A DNA stretch of 21,681 nt from Acidobacteriota bacterium (GCA_003161495.1 PMOP01000317.1:1-21681); one strand, 5' to 3'. Positions 1 through 8,566 are shown, counted from the first letter of the stretch. The notes: generated by a model not told the origin, from the sequence alone. Translations and numbers: made by a program.

Positions 1-874
1 CGAGACAAGGAACGCGCCGGAACATGTCCTCGAAGCCCGGTTCGTACGCCTGATCATAGGGGATGTACTCGATTGTTGAGGAACTGCCCGTTTGCTCTTT
101 CACAAGTTGCGCGAGGCCCTCAATGGTTATCTCACTGTCGTTTCCTATATTTACGACTTCTCCGATAGACTTATCATTATCAGCCAGGCGCAAGAGCGCT
201 TCCACGGCGTCCCGTACGTCGCAAAAGCAGCGAGACTGCTGCCCCGTTCCGTAAACTGTGATCGGCGATCCCTCCATGGCCTGACGCACAAAGTTGGGTA
301 GAACCATGCCGTATCGGCCGGTTTGTCTGGGCCCGACGGTATTGAAAAGCCGCGCGATGATCACGGGCAGGCGTTTCTCTTTCCAATACGAAAGCGCGAG
401 GAACTCGTCCAGAGCCTTCGATGCAGCGTAACTCCAGCGGCCCTTAGTGGTCGGGCCGAGCACGAGATCGGCATCTTCGTGAAAAGGAACATTGGTGTTT
501 TTTCCGTACACTTCAGAAGTGGAAGCAACAAATACAAGCTTACGTTTTCTGCAAGCCGCTTCCAGTACCATCTGCGTGCCGTTTACATTGGTTTCGATCG
601 TTCGGACCGGGCTTTCCACAATCAATTTAACGCCCACGGCAGCGGCCAGATGAAAGATGATGTCGGCCTCATCGACGAGTTCCGCTAAGAGCTGGCGATT
701 TTCCAAAGGTTCTAGAAAATATTGCATCCGGTCATATTTCTTTAGGTGCCGGATATTCTCCATGCTCCCGGTGGAAAGATTGTCCATCAACAGGACTTGG
801 TCGCCGCGTTCGAGCAAACGCTCCGCGAGATGAGATCCGATAAATCCCGCGCCACCTGTGATGAGATAAACCAC
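1..874 (-). CDS. NAD-dependent sugar-nucleotide epimerase/dehydratase (partial, 3' end off window)
   Basis: Extended short-chain dehydrogenase/reductase acting on a nucleotide sugar, probably a UDP-glucose/GlcNAc 4-epimerase or UDP-glucuronate decarboxylase-type enzyme supplying the polysaccharide made by this operon. Visible: the N-terminal NAD-binding GGAGFIG at residues 7-13, an acidic D31 closing the second strand, HLAA at 75-78, catalytic Ser/Thr in VASTSEVYG (about 117-124), and the YAASK catalytic Tyr149/Lys153 pair. LFNTVGPRQ (176-184) and a YGTGQQSRCFCDVRD segment (208-222) are typical of this subfamily. The 291 codons present run to the left window edge without a stop; family members are usually about 310-340 residues, so only a short C-terminus is missing. 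The GTG start at 874 is chosen because AGGAGG lies 6 nt upstream and the NAD motif sits at the expected distance. It follows the tyrosine kinase gene by 18 nt, so it is co-transcribed with it. The exact substrate cannot be told from sequence. Confidence 0.9.
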   Translation of the reverse strand, partial: MVYLITGGAGFIGSHLAERLLERGDQVLLMDNLSTGSMENIRHLKKYDRMQYFLEPLENRQLLAELVDEADIIFHLAAAVGVKLIVESPVRTIETNVNGTQMVLEAACRKRKLVFVASTSEVYGKNTNVPFHEDADLVLGPTTKGRWSYAASKALDEFLALSYWKEKRLPVIIARLFNTVGPRQTGRYGMVLPNFVRQAMEGSPITVYGTGQQSRCFCDVRDAVEALLRLADNDKSIGEVVNIGNDSEITIEGLAQLVKEQTGSSSTIEYIPYDQAYEPGFEDMFRRVPCL

Positions 875-880
875 GCACGT

Positions 881-886
881 CCTCCT
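881..886 (-). promoter_or_regulatory. Ribosome binding site fixing the GTG start of the epimerase
   Basis: A perfect AGGAGG reads on the minus strand with a 6-nt spacer to GTG at 874. It lies in the 18-nt gap after the tyrosine-kinase stop codon, so ribosomes ending one gene are positioned to start the next. It decides the non-ATG start. Confidence 0.75.
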
Positions 887-892
887 GAAGGT

Positions 893-3217
893 TCAGTCCT
901 GGCCCAATCGCGATTCTGCTTCCTCGGCCCGACGGGCTTTTCGCGATTTCCTGGTGTCTTCTTCCCGGCCATCGCCGCCGTACGAATAGGGGTAATACCG
1001 ATATGAGTAGTAATAATCCGGCGAGCTGGAATCTACTGCGTTTAACACGACACCCAGCATGTGGCATTTCACGCCGACTAGCAGATCGAGCGTTCGCGTG
1101 AAGGCTTGCTTCGGAGTCTCTCCGCTGCGCACTACCAGCAACACTCCATCCACCAGCACCGAAAGAATCACGGCGTCCGTTGCGGCCATGATGGGAGGAG
1201 AATCGATCACCACAAATTTATATCGAGTACGAAGCTCGGTAATGAGTTCCGTCAACCGGCGCGAGGAAAGCAAATCGGCCGGATTTGGAGGAATCGGCCC
1301 GGTTGGAATCGCATCCAGATTCGTAATCGCCGGGTGCGGCACGGTGATTAAATCCAGGGAGGAAACTCCGGCGAGATAAGAACTCAATCCCGCGTGCTTG
1401 CCGTCCACCAAACTTAGCGCCCGATTGATTCCCGGTTTGCGCAAATCAGCATCCACCAGCAGCGTCTTATCGCCTAGCTGAGCGAGAGTCACGGCCAGGT
1501 TAACCGCAGCCGTTGTTTTGCCTTCACGAGGCAACGCGCTGGTCATCAAGATGACCTGAGGAGGATGATCCGCCTGCGACAGAAGCAATGAGGTGCGCAG
1601 CGCGCGAAATGCCTCTGACATTTGCGACTGCGGCAAATTGTGCGAAATCAGTTCCGCACGGCCATCCTTCGTGGTCACGACAGGGGTCTTTAACAGTTTT
1701 GAAAAACGGCTGCGGCTTTTCCCGCTGGAACTAGCCAACGCGGGAACGACGGCAAGCGAAGGGAGGCGTGACAGTGTCTCGATGTCGTCTGGAGTCTTTA
1801 TGGTGTTATCGAGATACTCGCGCAGAAGTGCCAACCCGATTCCCCCAATAAGCCCTACCATTATGCTCAACAAAATGTTTCGTGTTTTATTGGGGCGGGA
1901 AGGCCCACTCGGAATTAGGGCGGGATCCACAATTCGAATATTGGAAGACCGGAGCCCCGCCGTGATGCCCGCTTCCTTCAATTTCTGGAGCATGCCGTCG
2001 TAGAGCTGCTTATTTGTATCGGCCTCTCGTTTTAAAATGTTGTATTGAACAAGTTTCTCGGCGGTCTGGTTCACTTCTGCTTTCTGTTCGTCAAGCGCTT
2101 GTTTCAAGAGCAGCTCGCGCTGACGCGAGCCGCGGTAGTCAGCCTCAACCTGGTTGCCGATATTCAGTTTCTCGCGTGTGATCAATTGATCCAGATCCTT
2201 AAGCTGCGCCTGAATTCGTACAACTTTTGGAAACTTGGGTCCATACTGACTCACGGCGTCAGTATATTGCGCACTCAAAGTGGTTTGCTGCTTCAGAATA
2301 TCCTGAATTACCACACTTTCTCTCACTGCGGCGATGGCGTCGTAATTTCCCGATTGCGCAAGCTGGTAAACTGCTTCCTTGTTGATCCGATCGGCCTGCG
2401 CGTCCGTCAGCTGCTTTTCCAGTTCGCCCAATTTCTGCGTGCTGATATCGCTTTTTTCATCGACAGTCCAGATCTGATTCTCGCGCTCATACTCCAGTCG
2501 CGCGTCTTCGGCGTTCTCGACTTTGATCTTCATCTCGTTCAGTTGTCCGGCCATCCAATTAGAAGCCTGCGTGGCAGCGTCAAAACGGCTGCGAAAATTC
2601 TGTTCAATAAAATTGTTCAAATGGGCGTTAACAACACGGGCCGCAAGAATGGGATCGGTGGCCTCAAACGTCACGTCGAGCAAACGGGAGCTTGGCACCC
2701 GCTTCACGCTTAAGCTTGCAAGAAAAGCGCCCAGGGCCGGTGGCCGCATCAGGCTGGCATCGCCGTTCGCCGTCCCAGCTTTCTCGGGTTTGCCGGGGCG
2801 CCCGCCAAATTCGGGCAGGTGATCGAGGCCCATGGACTTGACGGTTTGCATCGCCAGAGTTTCACTCTGAAGAATCTTGGATTGGGTGACGATGTAATCC
2901 TCCAAATCCACGAAATCCTCACCTTGATCCGATTCGTTAAAGCGGAACGCATTCGGCGTGTCGCGGTCCACCACCACTCGTGCCGTCGCCTGGTAAACGG
3001 GTTGCATGCGGAACGAAGCAATCGTCACAATCGATACAATTGCAAGCAGAAAAAAGGCGATCAGCCATTGGTGCTTCCGCAGAACCATTAAGTGGTCGAG
3101 GAGGTGTGGTTCCCGCGGCAGCAAGTCCAGCGCAAGAAAGGGGGAACGGGTCTGAAGAGATTCCGTAGAACTCCCGTTGGAGCGTTCTCGAGGAGCTAGA
3201 TGGTTTGTCTCGTCCAT
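893..3217 (-). CDS. Polysaccharide co-polymerase / bacterial tyrosine autokinase (Wzc/GumC type)
   Basis: Inner-membrane protein that controls chain length and export of a surface polysaccharide, working with the Wza-like gene just upstream. Residue numbers count from an in-frame GTG at 3235. A Wzz domain follows TM1 at about 57-75 (LIAFFLLAIVSIVTIAS); a long periplasmic coiled coil spans about 225-420; TM2 is at about 452-471. The cytoplasmic BY-kinase domain has Walker A SALPREGKTT (566-575), Walker A' LLVDADLRKP (592-601) and Walker B VVIDSPP (675-681). A tail of eight tyrosines within 741-752 is the usual autophosphorylation cluster, and a basic/acidic tail follows. About 775-780 residues is normal for fused Wzc proteins. 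ATG at 3217 is preferred over GTG at 3235 because no Shine-Dalgarno precedes the GTG; neither start is strongly supported. It lies 67 nt after the Wza-like stop. Confidence 0.93.
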   Translation of the reverse strand: MDETNHLAPRERSNGSSTESLQTRSPFLALDLLPREPHLLDHLMVLRKHQWLIAFFLLAIVSIVTIASFRMQPVYQATARVVVDRDTPNAFRFNESDQGEDFVDLEDYIVTQSKILQSETLAMQTVKSMGLDHLPEFGGRPGKPEKAGTANGDASLMRPPALGAFLASLSVKRVPSSRLLDVTFEATDPILAARVVNAHLNNFIEQNFRSRFDAATQASNWMAGQLNEMKIKVENAEDARLEYERENQIWTVDEKSDISTQKLGELEKQLTDAQADRINKEAVYQLAQSGNYDAIAAVRESVVIQDILKQQTTLSAQYTDAVSQYGPKFPKVVRIQAQLKDLDQLITREKLNIGNQVEADYRGSRQRELLLKQALDEQKAEVNQTAEKLVQYNILKREADTNKQLYDGMLQKLKEAGITAGLRSSNIRIVDPALIPSGPSRPNKTRNILLSIMVGLIGGIGLALLREYLDNTIKTPDDIETLSRLPSLAVVPALASSSGKSRSRFSKLLKTPVVTTKDGRAELISHNLPQSQMSEAFRALRTSLLLSQADHPPQVILMTSALPREGKTTAAVNLAVTLAQLGDKTLLVDADLRKPGINRALSLVDGKHAGLSSYLAGVSSLDLITVPHPAITNLDAIPTGPIPPNPADLLSSRRLTELITELRTRYKFVVIDSPPIMAATDAVILSVLVDGVLLVVRSGETPKQAFTRTLDLLVGVKCHMLGVVLNAVDSSSPDYYYSYRYYPYSYGGDGREEDTRKSRKARRAEEAESRLGQD

Positions 3218-3284
3218 AAAGTCTTCACGCGGCACAATGATTCAAAACGATACTGAATTTTTTCGCAGTTAAACCAAAGTCTGA

Positions 3285-4409
3285 TTATATTCGACCCGCG
3301 GCAACGATCCCGACTCCTGTAGTGACTGCCAGGCCTACGTCGCCTGCGCGATGTAAGGCCTTCAAACCAGCGCTATCGGGTACAAATAAAATGTCATTGG
3401 CTTGCAATTGAACATCCTGCTCTTTCATGTGCATGATCTTGTTGAGGTCAACCGGAACCTGATCTCGTTGCCCGGTATCCGGATTTTTTCGGAGGATGAC
3501 CGCTTTCTTCATCTTCGCCGTGCTCGTTGTCCCTCCCGCAAGAGACAGCATCTTCAGCATGGTCATGCGGTCCAGATCGTTTTCCAACAAAAAGCCGCCC
3601 GGCTTGTTTACGGCGCCAACGACATAAATAATTCCGGCGCGCGGAACCGAGACTACGTCACCGCCGACAAGGGGAATGTTAAAATGTGAATCGCCGGATT
3701 CCAGAATGTCGGACAAATTGATTGTAAAGGTCTGAGGACCTGACGCTGCCGAGGCATCAGCCGAATCTGAGGAATCGGAAACGTCCCTGGCATCGCGTGT
3801 AACAATCACGGTGCTTCCTGCCTCAGGAGAGATGCCGCCCGCTTCCGACAAGGCCTGGAGGAGTGTTGTTTTACGCAAGGCCTGGATCACCATCGGATTC
3901 TTGACTGCTCCGATCACGGTAATGGGCTGGCTGTGCTGTTCCTTCAAGGAAACGGTAACTTGGGGCGTCGATACCAATCCGTTCGTCTGTAATAGCTCAG
4001 CGAGCTTATCCTGGAGTTGAAAGGGCGTAAGACCCGTAGCCCGCACCTTGGAAGGCATTAGCGGCAAGGAGATATAACCGGTTTCATTTACGCGAACATC
4101 GCGCGAAAGCTCAGGAACGTCGAACACATCGATGCCCAACAAATCGCCTGCCCCGATCAAATAATCGCCTTGCCTCACATCCGAGGCAAGCGCCAGCTGC
4201 GCAATCCGATCATTGGTTTCAGACGTGACGATACTCATCGGCTTGGGCGTGGATTCCGGGGCTTGCGGGGTTTTTTGCTGTTGGGAGAATGTGGAAGGAA
4301 CAGACAAAAGTAGCAGAAGCGCTATTCGGGTAGACAAATAGAGCGCCGGGCGCAATTCACCCTGCGATTTTCGATGACTCAAGTTAGAGACTCCCCCACG
4401 CATCGCCAT
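3285..4409 (-). CDS. Polysaccharide export protein, Wza/BexD family with SLBB domains
   Basis: Periplasmic/outer-membrane export channel subunit partnering the Wzc-like kinase. Residues 22-43 form a signal peptide (hydrophobic core IALLLLLSVPSTFS); no lipobox Cys is present, unlike classical Wza. A poly_export domain covers about 80-155 (DYLIGAGDLLGIDVFDVPEL, then YISLPLMP). Two SLBB beta-grasp repeats follow at about 162-250 (ITVIGAVKNPM) and about 260-345 (IYVVGAVNKPGGF). A Ser/Asp/Ala-rich insert lies at 208-224 inside the first repeat. The C-terminus (355-374) is hydrophobic and may be the membrane-crossing helix. Length 374 suits the family. The start is uncertain: ATG 4409 and ATG 4403 lack a Shine-Dalgarno, while TTG at 4382 has GGGGGAG 8 nt upstream and would still keep the whole signal peptide. 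It lies 81 nt downstream of the O-antigen ligase gene, enough for an internal promoter. Confidence 0.92.
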   Translation of the reverse strand: MAMRGGVSNLSHRKSQGELRPALYLSTRIALLLLLSVPSTFSQQQKTPQAPESTPKPMSIVTSETNDRIAQLALASDVRQGDYLIGAGDLLGIDVFDVPELSRDVRVNETGYISLPLMPSKVRATGLTPFQLQDKLAELLQTNGLVSTPQVTVSLKEQHSQPITVIGAVKNPMVIQALRKTTLLQALSEAGGISPEAGSTVIVTRDARDVSDSSDSADASAASGPQTFTINLSDILESGDSHFNIPLVGGDVVSVPRAGIIYVVGAVNKPGGFLLENDLDRMTMLKMLSLAGGTTSTAKMKKAVILRKNPDTGQRDQVPVDLNKIMHMKEQDVQLQANDILFVPDSAGLKALHRAGDVGLAVTTGVGIVAAGRI

Positions 4410-4434
4410 TATACAGTCTCTACACCTCAGTCAA
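4408..4434 (-). promoter_or_regulatory. Sigma70-like promoter candidate before the export gene
   Basis: On the minus strand TTGACT (4434-4429) and a perfect TATAAT (4413-4408) are separated by 15 nt, shorter than the optimal 17. The -10 box overlaps the first ATG of the export gene (TATAATG). If it is used, transcription would begin near 4401 and translation would need a later start, such as the TTG at 4382. It could also be chance. It would let wza-wzc-epimerase be expressed apart from the upstream peptide cassette. Confidence 0.35.
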
Positions 4435-4490
4435 GGGCATTTGTTCGCGAAAACATGGATTGTATCCGACGGTATAAACGTTCTAACGCT

Positions 4491-5732
4491 TCAATGCCCG
4501 CGAGGCAATGGCAAGGCTGGGAACGCGGAGGTTGCCAGGGCCGCTTGTAAAAGAAAGATGAGCGCATTGGAAGGAATATGAAAATTGAAGTCCACTCCGG
4601 CATGAACGAGAAGCCCCAGGCAGGCGACCAGGGCGCCGGCATGATAGGCAAAACTTCGCGGATCGCCTGCCACAGTAAGAATTTTCCAGCATTTCCAAAA
4701 AAGAATGACGAGAAAGATTAGCCCGCAAAAGCCGCCGATCAAGCCAGTTTCGGCAAGGGCTTCCGCATAATCGTTGTGGCTGTGATTTACGATAAAGCCG
4801 TCGTAAACCGTTTCGTAGAGCGGAAAAACTTCTTGCAGGGTGCCGAGGCCGCTTCCAAGGACTCGATGATCCTGAAAGATATGCATACTATCGTGCACCA
4901 TTTCCACGCGGCGACCCTCGCTGGCTTCCAGATTCTTGTAGGCGGCAAACCGATCTAGTGCCCGGCCGATTCCCAGCCACGAAACCAAAATAACGGCTAG
5001 CGCTAAAATCATCGCGCCCGCAACAAATACTTTTTTTTCTCTCCGGCGCGCCACAATTAAAACAATGAGAAAACCCACTTCCGCCACAATACTGATGATT
5101 CCGCCGCGGGAAGCTGCCAGAAATAGCGCCCCGATCGGCAGCAGCGTAAAAAGAGTTATGAGCGGCAATTGGTCGCGACGTTCCGCGCCCAGAATTTGAA
5201 TGGCGAGGCCCGGCGGGATGATCAGTTCCATCAGGCCGGCAAAATGATTGCGGTTCACATAAGGGCCAAACGGGATGCCCCCATACTTCAATTCCCGCAC
5301 CCAATATAATTTTCCGTTAAACGTGAAATGCTGCAGGATGGCAAACAAAGAAACAGCAAACCCGAGGCTCAACAAAAACCAGATAAAGTTGCGCCATTGC
5401 GCCCGGGTCCTGTAGGACTGCACGAAAAGAAAAATTAAAGCCAAGAGGGCCGAATATTTCAGCAATTCGATGCGTGTCAGAAACGGAACAGCCGTAATGC
5501 CGATTGCCAATTGCAGCGGCGCAACTAGCCAAAACCCAAGAAGGGGCCACAACAGCGGATTCCAAATCAATTTTAGTTCGTCGTCCATCAACACGTTTCC
5601 CGCCCATGTCAGCAGCAAGACGGCTGCTCCAACCTCGAGCACGGCTTCCGACCACGGTTCGACCGCTCCATGAGCGAGCACCGCGAACGCCGCCAAAACG
5701 CATATGCCGGCCCGTATGGAGCTTAAGGTCAT
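4491..5732 (-). CDS. O-antigen ligase / polysaccharide polymerase, Wzy_C family membrane protein
   Basis: Polytopic inner-membrane protein expected to polymerise or ligate lipid-linked repeat units on the periplasmic face. From ATG 5732 it is 413 residues with about ten or more hydrophobic segments (for example IRAGICVLAAFAVLAHG, LLWPLLGFWLVAPLQLAIG, FIWFLLSLGFAVSLFAILQ). Family signatures are visible: VNRNHFAGLMEL before a helix, and the loop NHSHNDYAEALAETGLIGG, the conserved His-Asn-Asp loop of Wzy_C/WaaL proteins. The reading frame stays open up to 5918, but that extension lies inside the upstream TPR gene and is polar, so ATG 5732 is chosen. This ATG overlaps the TGA of a 26-codon ORF (5729-5809) as ATGA. 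No strong Shine-Dalgarno is close (GGAG is 14 nt away), which suggests translational coupling. Confidence 0.88.
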   Translation of the reverse strand: MTLSSIRAGICVLAAFAVLAHGAVEPWSEAVLEVGAAVLLLTWAGNVLMDDELKLIWNPLLWPLLGFWLVAPLQLAIGITAVPFLTRIELLKYSALLALIFLFVQSYRTRAQWRNFIWFLLSLGFAVSLFAILQHFTFNGKLYWVRELKYGGIPFGPYVNRNHFAGLMELIIPPGLAIQILGAERRDQLPLITLFTLLPIGALFLAASRGGIISIVAEVGFLIVLIVARRREKKVFVAGAMILALAVILVSWLGIGRALDRFAAYKNLEASEGRRVEMVHDSMHIFQDHRVLGSGLGTLQEVFPLYETVYDGFIVNHSHNDYAEALAETGLIGGFCGLIFLVILFWKCWKILTVAGDPRSFAYHAGALVACLGLLVHAGVDFNFHIPSNALIFLLQAALATSAFPALPLPRGH

Positions 5733-5809
5733 GGCTCGACGACGTTCTCCGTTCCGGAAGCTTTTTGTTCGGACCAGTTGTTTTGCATTGGAACCGAGTT
5801 CCTTTTCAT
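5729..5809 (-). CDS. Possible 26-residue leader/coupling ORF before the O-antigen ligase
   Basis: ATG at 5809 is preceded by AGGGA with a 5-nt spacer, and the frame runs 26 codons to a TGA overlapping the ligase ATG (ATGA). The product begins MKRNSVPMQNNW and ends ENVVEP; it is polar with no signal or membrane segment. It fills the 92-nt gap between the TPR stop (5825) and the ligase start almost completely. It may be a small protein or simply a device to carry ribosomes to the ligase start. No homology is recognised, and an ORF this short could be chance. Confidence 0.35.
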   Translation of the reverse strand: MKRNSVPMQNNWSEQKASGTENVVEP

Positions 5810-5824
5810 AAAATTCCCTAAAAA

Positions 5825-7252
5825 TTAATTTGCGGGCGGTGAAACCATCTCCCGGTTTCCCGCCTTGATCGCCGAGTTGCCTGTGCCGCCCGGCACTAGT
5901 GTTACGTCGTTGATCCACACCGTGCCGCGGAGCTTATTGTCCAGACGCCCGCTCGGATTCCGCACCAGCCGGACGAGTATAAGGTGCGTGTTCGGCCCCG
6001 TTGTAAAATCAGCTTGTTCCATAGTCCACGGCAGATTTCCCGTCTCATTTGGCGTAAGGACATCTAATTGCGATTTGTCTTTCGGATCCACAATTTCAAA
6101 ACGCATTCCGCTCTCGGTCGAAATCTGGTCGGTACGCATAAATCCTTGAAATCGGTAGCGAGTCCCAGGAGAAACCAGAACGTATTGAAATAAACCTTCA
6201 TAGTAAAGATTTTCCGTGCCGTCAAAAGTCAGCCGCGCCGAACGGCTGCCCGAATGCTTCGCGTCCGTATCGAAATCGAAATCAGCGCCCATTGCATCCC
6301 TTTGCTGCCAGCCGAAACCTCCTCCTGAAATGTCCTTCTCGAATCCTCCATCATAGACGAGCGAATTCCCGACATAAGGCGAGGCCGAGCCCGCGTCTCT
6401 TGCCGCGGCCTGGTGCCAGACCGTCCCGGCTTCGTCGAATTTTTCCTGGGAAACCAGCATGTCGGTAAGCATGAAAACCCATTTCCAGTCGGTGCGAGGA
6501 TCCTTTACAATCAGCCGATTCCAGACTTCCAGCGCGGCCGTGGGTTCCTGCGCATTCGCCAGAAAGCCGAGGGCCTGTGAGTAGGCTTCGGCCGTGTCAG
6601 GTAGGACCTGATCGAGCAGAATGTGGATGTCCGGGTTGCTGTGCCAGACTTGCGCTACCGCGGCAGCGATTAGGCTTGGGTCCACTAGCGCCGCGCGGTG
6701 AATTTCCACATACGCTTCGGGCAAACGGTTCTGGCGAAGAAGAAAATTGCCATACCTCCAGGATACCTCGGCAGAAATCGGGTAAGCGGACTGGGCCGCT
6801 CGAAAATATTTGTCCGCGCCGCTATTGTTCCCCACTAATTCGAGGGCGCCTGCGAGATCGAGCTTGTAATAAGGGGAGCGCGGATTCAGTTGTATTGCGC
6901 GTTGGTAATAGGAAATGGCCAAGGGAACGTCGGGGTTATCGAAATCGACCTCCCGAAAACGTCCCAATTTGTACCAGGTCTCCGGGTTTCCCGGCTCGAT
7001 ACGCGCGGCGAGTTCCCAATTTGCAGGGATTGAAGACGCCGCATAGTGACTCGCCAGCGCATGTCTGCCGCCGGCAAAGCAGAACCACACCGCGGCCAGG
7101 ATCGCAATGAAAGCGGCAGTCCGCCGCGAAGCAGGATTAGCAGACATCTCAGGCATGCGCGGATAATCTGCTACGAATGCCAGCCATGTGCAACTAAAAA
7201 CCAAAAAAGAAAGGAACGGCTCGCGAAACGCGATTGCCAAGCGCATCGGCAT
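5825..7252 (-). CDS. Membrane-anchored TPR protein with C-terminal jelly-roll (CBM-like) domain, polysaccharide biosynthesis-associated
   Basis: Not an enzyme by sequence; probably a scaffold for the polysaccharide machinery. Residues 9-30 and 45-62 are hydrophobic (LSFLVFSCTWLAFVA; AAFIAILAAVWFCFAGG) and act as anchors. TPR-like helical repeats cover about 75-285, with WYKLGRFRE, AISYYQRAIQLNP and YVEIHRAALVDP typical. From about 297 to 455 comes a beta-rich module (YDGGFEKD..., SGSRSARLTFDG, TRYRFQGFMRTD, WINDVTLVPGG), the pattern of CBM4/9 or galactose-binding-like jelly rolls often fused to TPRs in exopolysaccharide loci. ATG 7252 abuts the stop of the nucleotidyltransferase gene (TGA then ATG), favouring this start by coupling. 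ATG 7147 (residue 36) would remove the first hydrophobic stretch and is a real alternative. No carbohydrate-binding residues can be assigned. Confidence 0.8.
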   Translation of the reverse strand: MPMRLAIAFREPFLSFLVFSCTWLAFVADYPRMPEMSANPASRRTAAFIAILAAVWFCFAGGRHALASHYAASSIPANWELAARIEPGNPETWYKLGRFREVDFDNPDVPLAISYYQRAIQLNPRSPYYKLDLAGALELVGNNSGADKYFRAAQSAYPISAEVSWRYGNFLLRQNRLPEAYVEIHRAALVDPSLIAAAVAQVWHSNPDIHILLDQVLPDTAEAYSQALGFLANAQEPTAALEVWNRLIVKDPRTDWKWVFMLTDMLVSQEKFDEAGTVWHQAAARDAGSASPYVGNSLVYDGGFEKDISGGGFGWQQRDAMGADFDFDTDAKHSGSRSARLTFDGTENLYYEGLFQYVLVSPGTRYRFQGFMRTDQISTESGMRFEIVDPKDKSQLDVLTPNETGNLPWTMEQADFTTGPNTHLILVRLVRNPSGRLDNKLRGTVWINDVTLVPGGTGNSAIKAGNREMVSPPAN

Positions 7253-8440
7253 TCACTTGCGTTTCAAGCCTGAGCCGTATTGCTTTAGGAGTCTCCAGGG
7301 CCGGACCAACATATAAAGCGGAGCGAGCCATCCAGGCAAGCGCACTTTCTCGCGGTCGCTTTCCGTGGGACTTATCGCGAGACTCCAAGTATGGCGCAAA
7401 CCCTTCCCGATTCCGTCGCGCGATTGAATCCGGAATATCGCGCGAGGCAGCGCTCCTGTACCGGCAGCCGAAATGTTCGCGTATTGCCCATATACTTTTT
7501 CTGCAAGCTCTCGAACTGCGTGGTCACGACCGATCTCCGCCAGAATTTTCTCAGGCAACGGAGCGTCAAACAAGTCATGCGCTAGGTAAAGTCCCAGCAG
7601 GAGCACGCGGGTAGATTCCAGTTTTGCAGCAATCTGCGAGAGCAGCGTCCAATCCACCTCCTGTACGGATATCAACTGCGCGATGTCGATGATCCACAGT
7701 AGCCGGTCCCACAAGTGTTTCGCGCCGTGGACACACAACATCACGAGCGTGTCTTCGATGGAAAAAGTCCGCAGCGTCCGTCCGCACAAATCCACCGTAA
7801 TCAGCCGCCGGCCCATTTTGTTGAAATTTAGCGGAATAGGGAAGTACCGGAGAGTGCGCTCCGTATGCAGCTCGACATGTGTTCTCGTAACCTCACGGAA
7901 AAAAGCATATTGGCCAGGCACGTTGGTGGAGGACCCCGTCAACACATCCACGATTTCAAATTTAGGAGCAAAACCTGCTGACTCGAGGAGGGCGGTAGCG
8001 CCGGCTATGTCTTCCTGCGGAACAAAAAAATCCAGATCATCGAATCTTCGTCGTGTCGGACTCCCAAATGCGAGGCAGCTTAGAACCGGCCCCTTGTAGG
8101 GAATGAGTGGCACGCCTTTCCTCTCAAAAATCTCATGAATCCGCAAAAGCTCGGAGGAAAGTAGAATCGCCAATGCGGCTGTTTTCCGCGCGCTTTCGTG
8201 CAAATTGTCTAACTGGGTAGCGGGCACATGTCCATCACCTACGAGCATCAGATTCTCATACACGAATGTCTCGAGGTGATGGTCGAAGGCGATAGCCAGG
8301 AGTTTGGGCCAATTTAATGGACCAAGAAGAATGTCGCGGACGCGTCCGGCAGTCTCTTCGTCAAGATTTACGAGTGCGCAGCACAAAACTAATTCTCGCT
8401 CAGGACTTAGCCCTTCCCTCCAATTTGAATTTCTTCCCAT
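7253..8440 (-). CDS. Nucleotidyltransferase-fold protein (PF14907/NTP_transf_5 type)
   Basis: Putative nucleotidyltransferase of the family often found beside lasso-peptide and HPr-kinase-related/PqqD modification genes and in polysaccharide loci; the substrate is unknown. The family core is visible: LIPYKGPVLSCLAFGSPTRR (112-131) followed by the metal-binding acidic motif DDLDFFVP (134-141). A conserved HGAKHLWDRLLWIIDIAQLI-like helix in the second half is also typical of NTP_transf_5. The 395-residue length is normal. No Shine-Dalgarno is evident before ATG 8440, and no better in-frame start exists nearby. The stop is directly followed by the ATG of the TPR gene. It is separated by 126 nt, including a hairpin, from the radical SAM gene upstream. 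It may adenylylate or otherwise modify the peptide, or serve the polysaccharide pathway; position alone does not decide. Confidence 0.8.
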   Translation of the reverse strand: MGRNSNWREGLSPERELVLCCALVNLDEETAGRVRDILLGPLNWPKLLAIAFDHHLETFVYENLMLVGDGHVPATQLDNLHESARKTAALAILLSSELLRIHEIFERKGVPLIPYKGPVLSCLAFGSPTRRRFDDLDFFVPQEDIAGATALLESAGFAPKFEIVDVLTGSSTNVPGQYAFFREVTRTHVELHTERTLRYFPIPLNFNKMGRRLITVDLCGRTLRTFSIEDTLVMLCVHGAKHLWDRLLWIIDIAQLISVQEVDWTLLSQIAAKLESTRVLLLGLYLAHDLFDAPLPEKILAEIGRDHAVRELAEKVYGQYANISAAGTGALPRAIFRIQSRDGIGKGLRHTWSLAISPTESDREKVRLPGWLAPLYMLVRPWRLLKQYGSGLKRK

Positions 8441-8531
8441 GGCACATTCATTCTGACAGGATAAGAGACGACCGGAACATGAAAATTAAGACTGGACGAT
8501 TTTCCCGGCAAAGACTTGAGAAACGAGGATT

Positions 8532-8557
8532 AAACGCCAGGCGGTCGGCGTTTTTTT
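8532..8557 (+). terminator. Hairpin with T-run just after the radical SAM gene
   Basis: AAACGCC (8532-8538) pairs perfectly with GGCGTTT (8547-8553) across an 8-nt loop. On the plus strand seven T residues follow (8551-8557), the form of an intrinsic terminator. In the operon direction (minus) only TTTAATCC follows the stem, so termination would be weaker, perhaps an attenuator between the peptide cassette and the downstream genes. It lies 13 nt past the radical SAM stop. No plus-strand gene ends here. Confidence 0.4.
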
Positions 8558-8566
8558 CTGCGGAAA

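Noticed and set aside
2045..2713. Plus-strand 222-codon frame opposite the tyrosine kinase gene
   Set aside because: Antisense shadow of a clearly conserved gene; no promoter, ribosome binding site or domain.
5733..5918. Longer N-terminus of the O-antigen ligase starting at 5918
   Set aside because: The extension is polar and overlaps the 3' end of the TPR gene; the first membrane helix begins just after ATG 5732.
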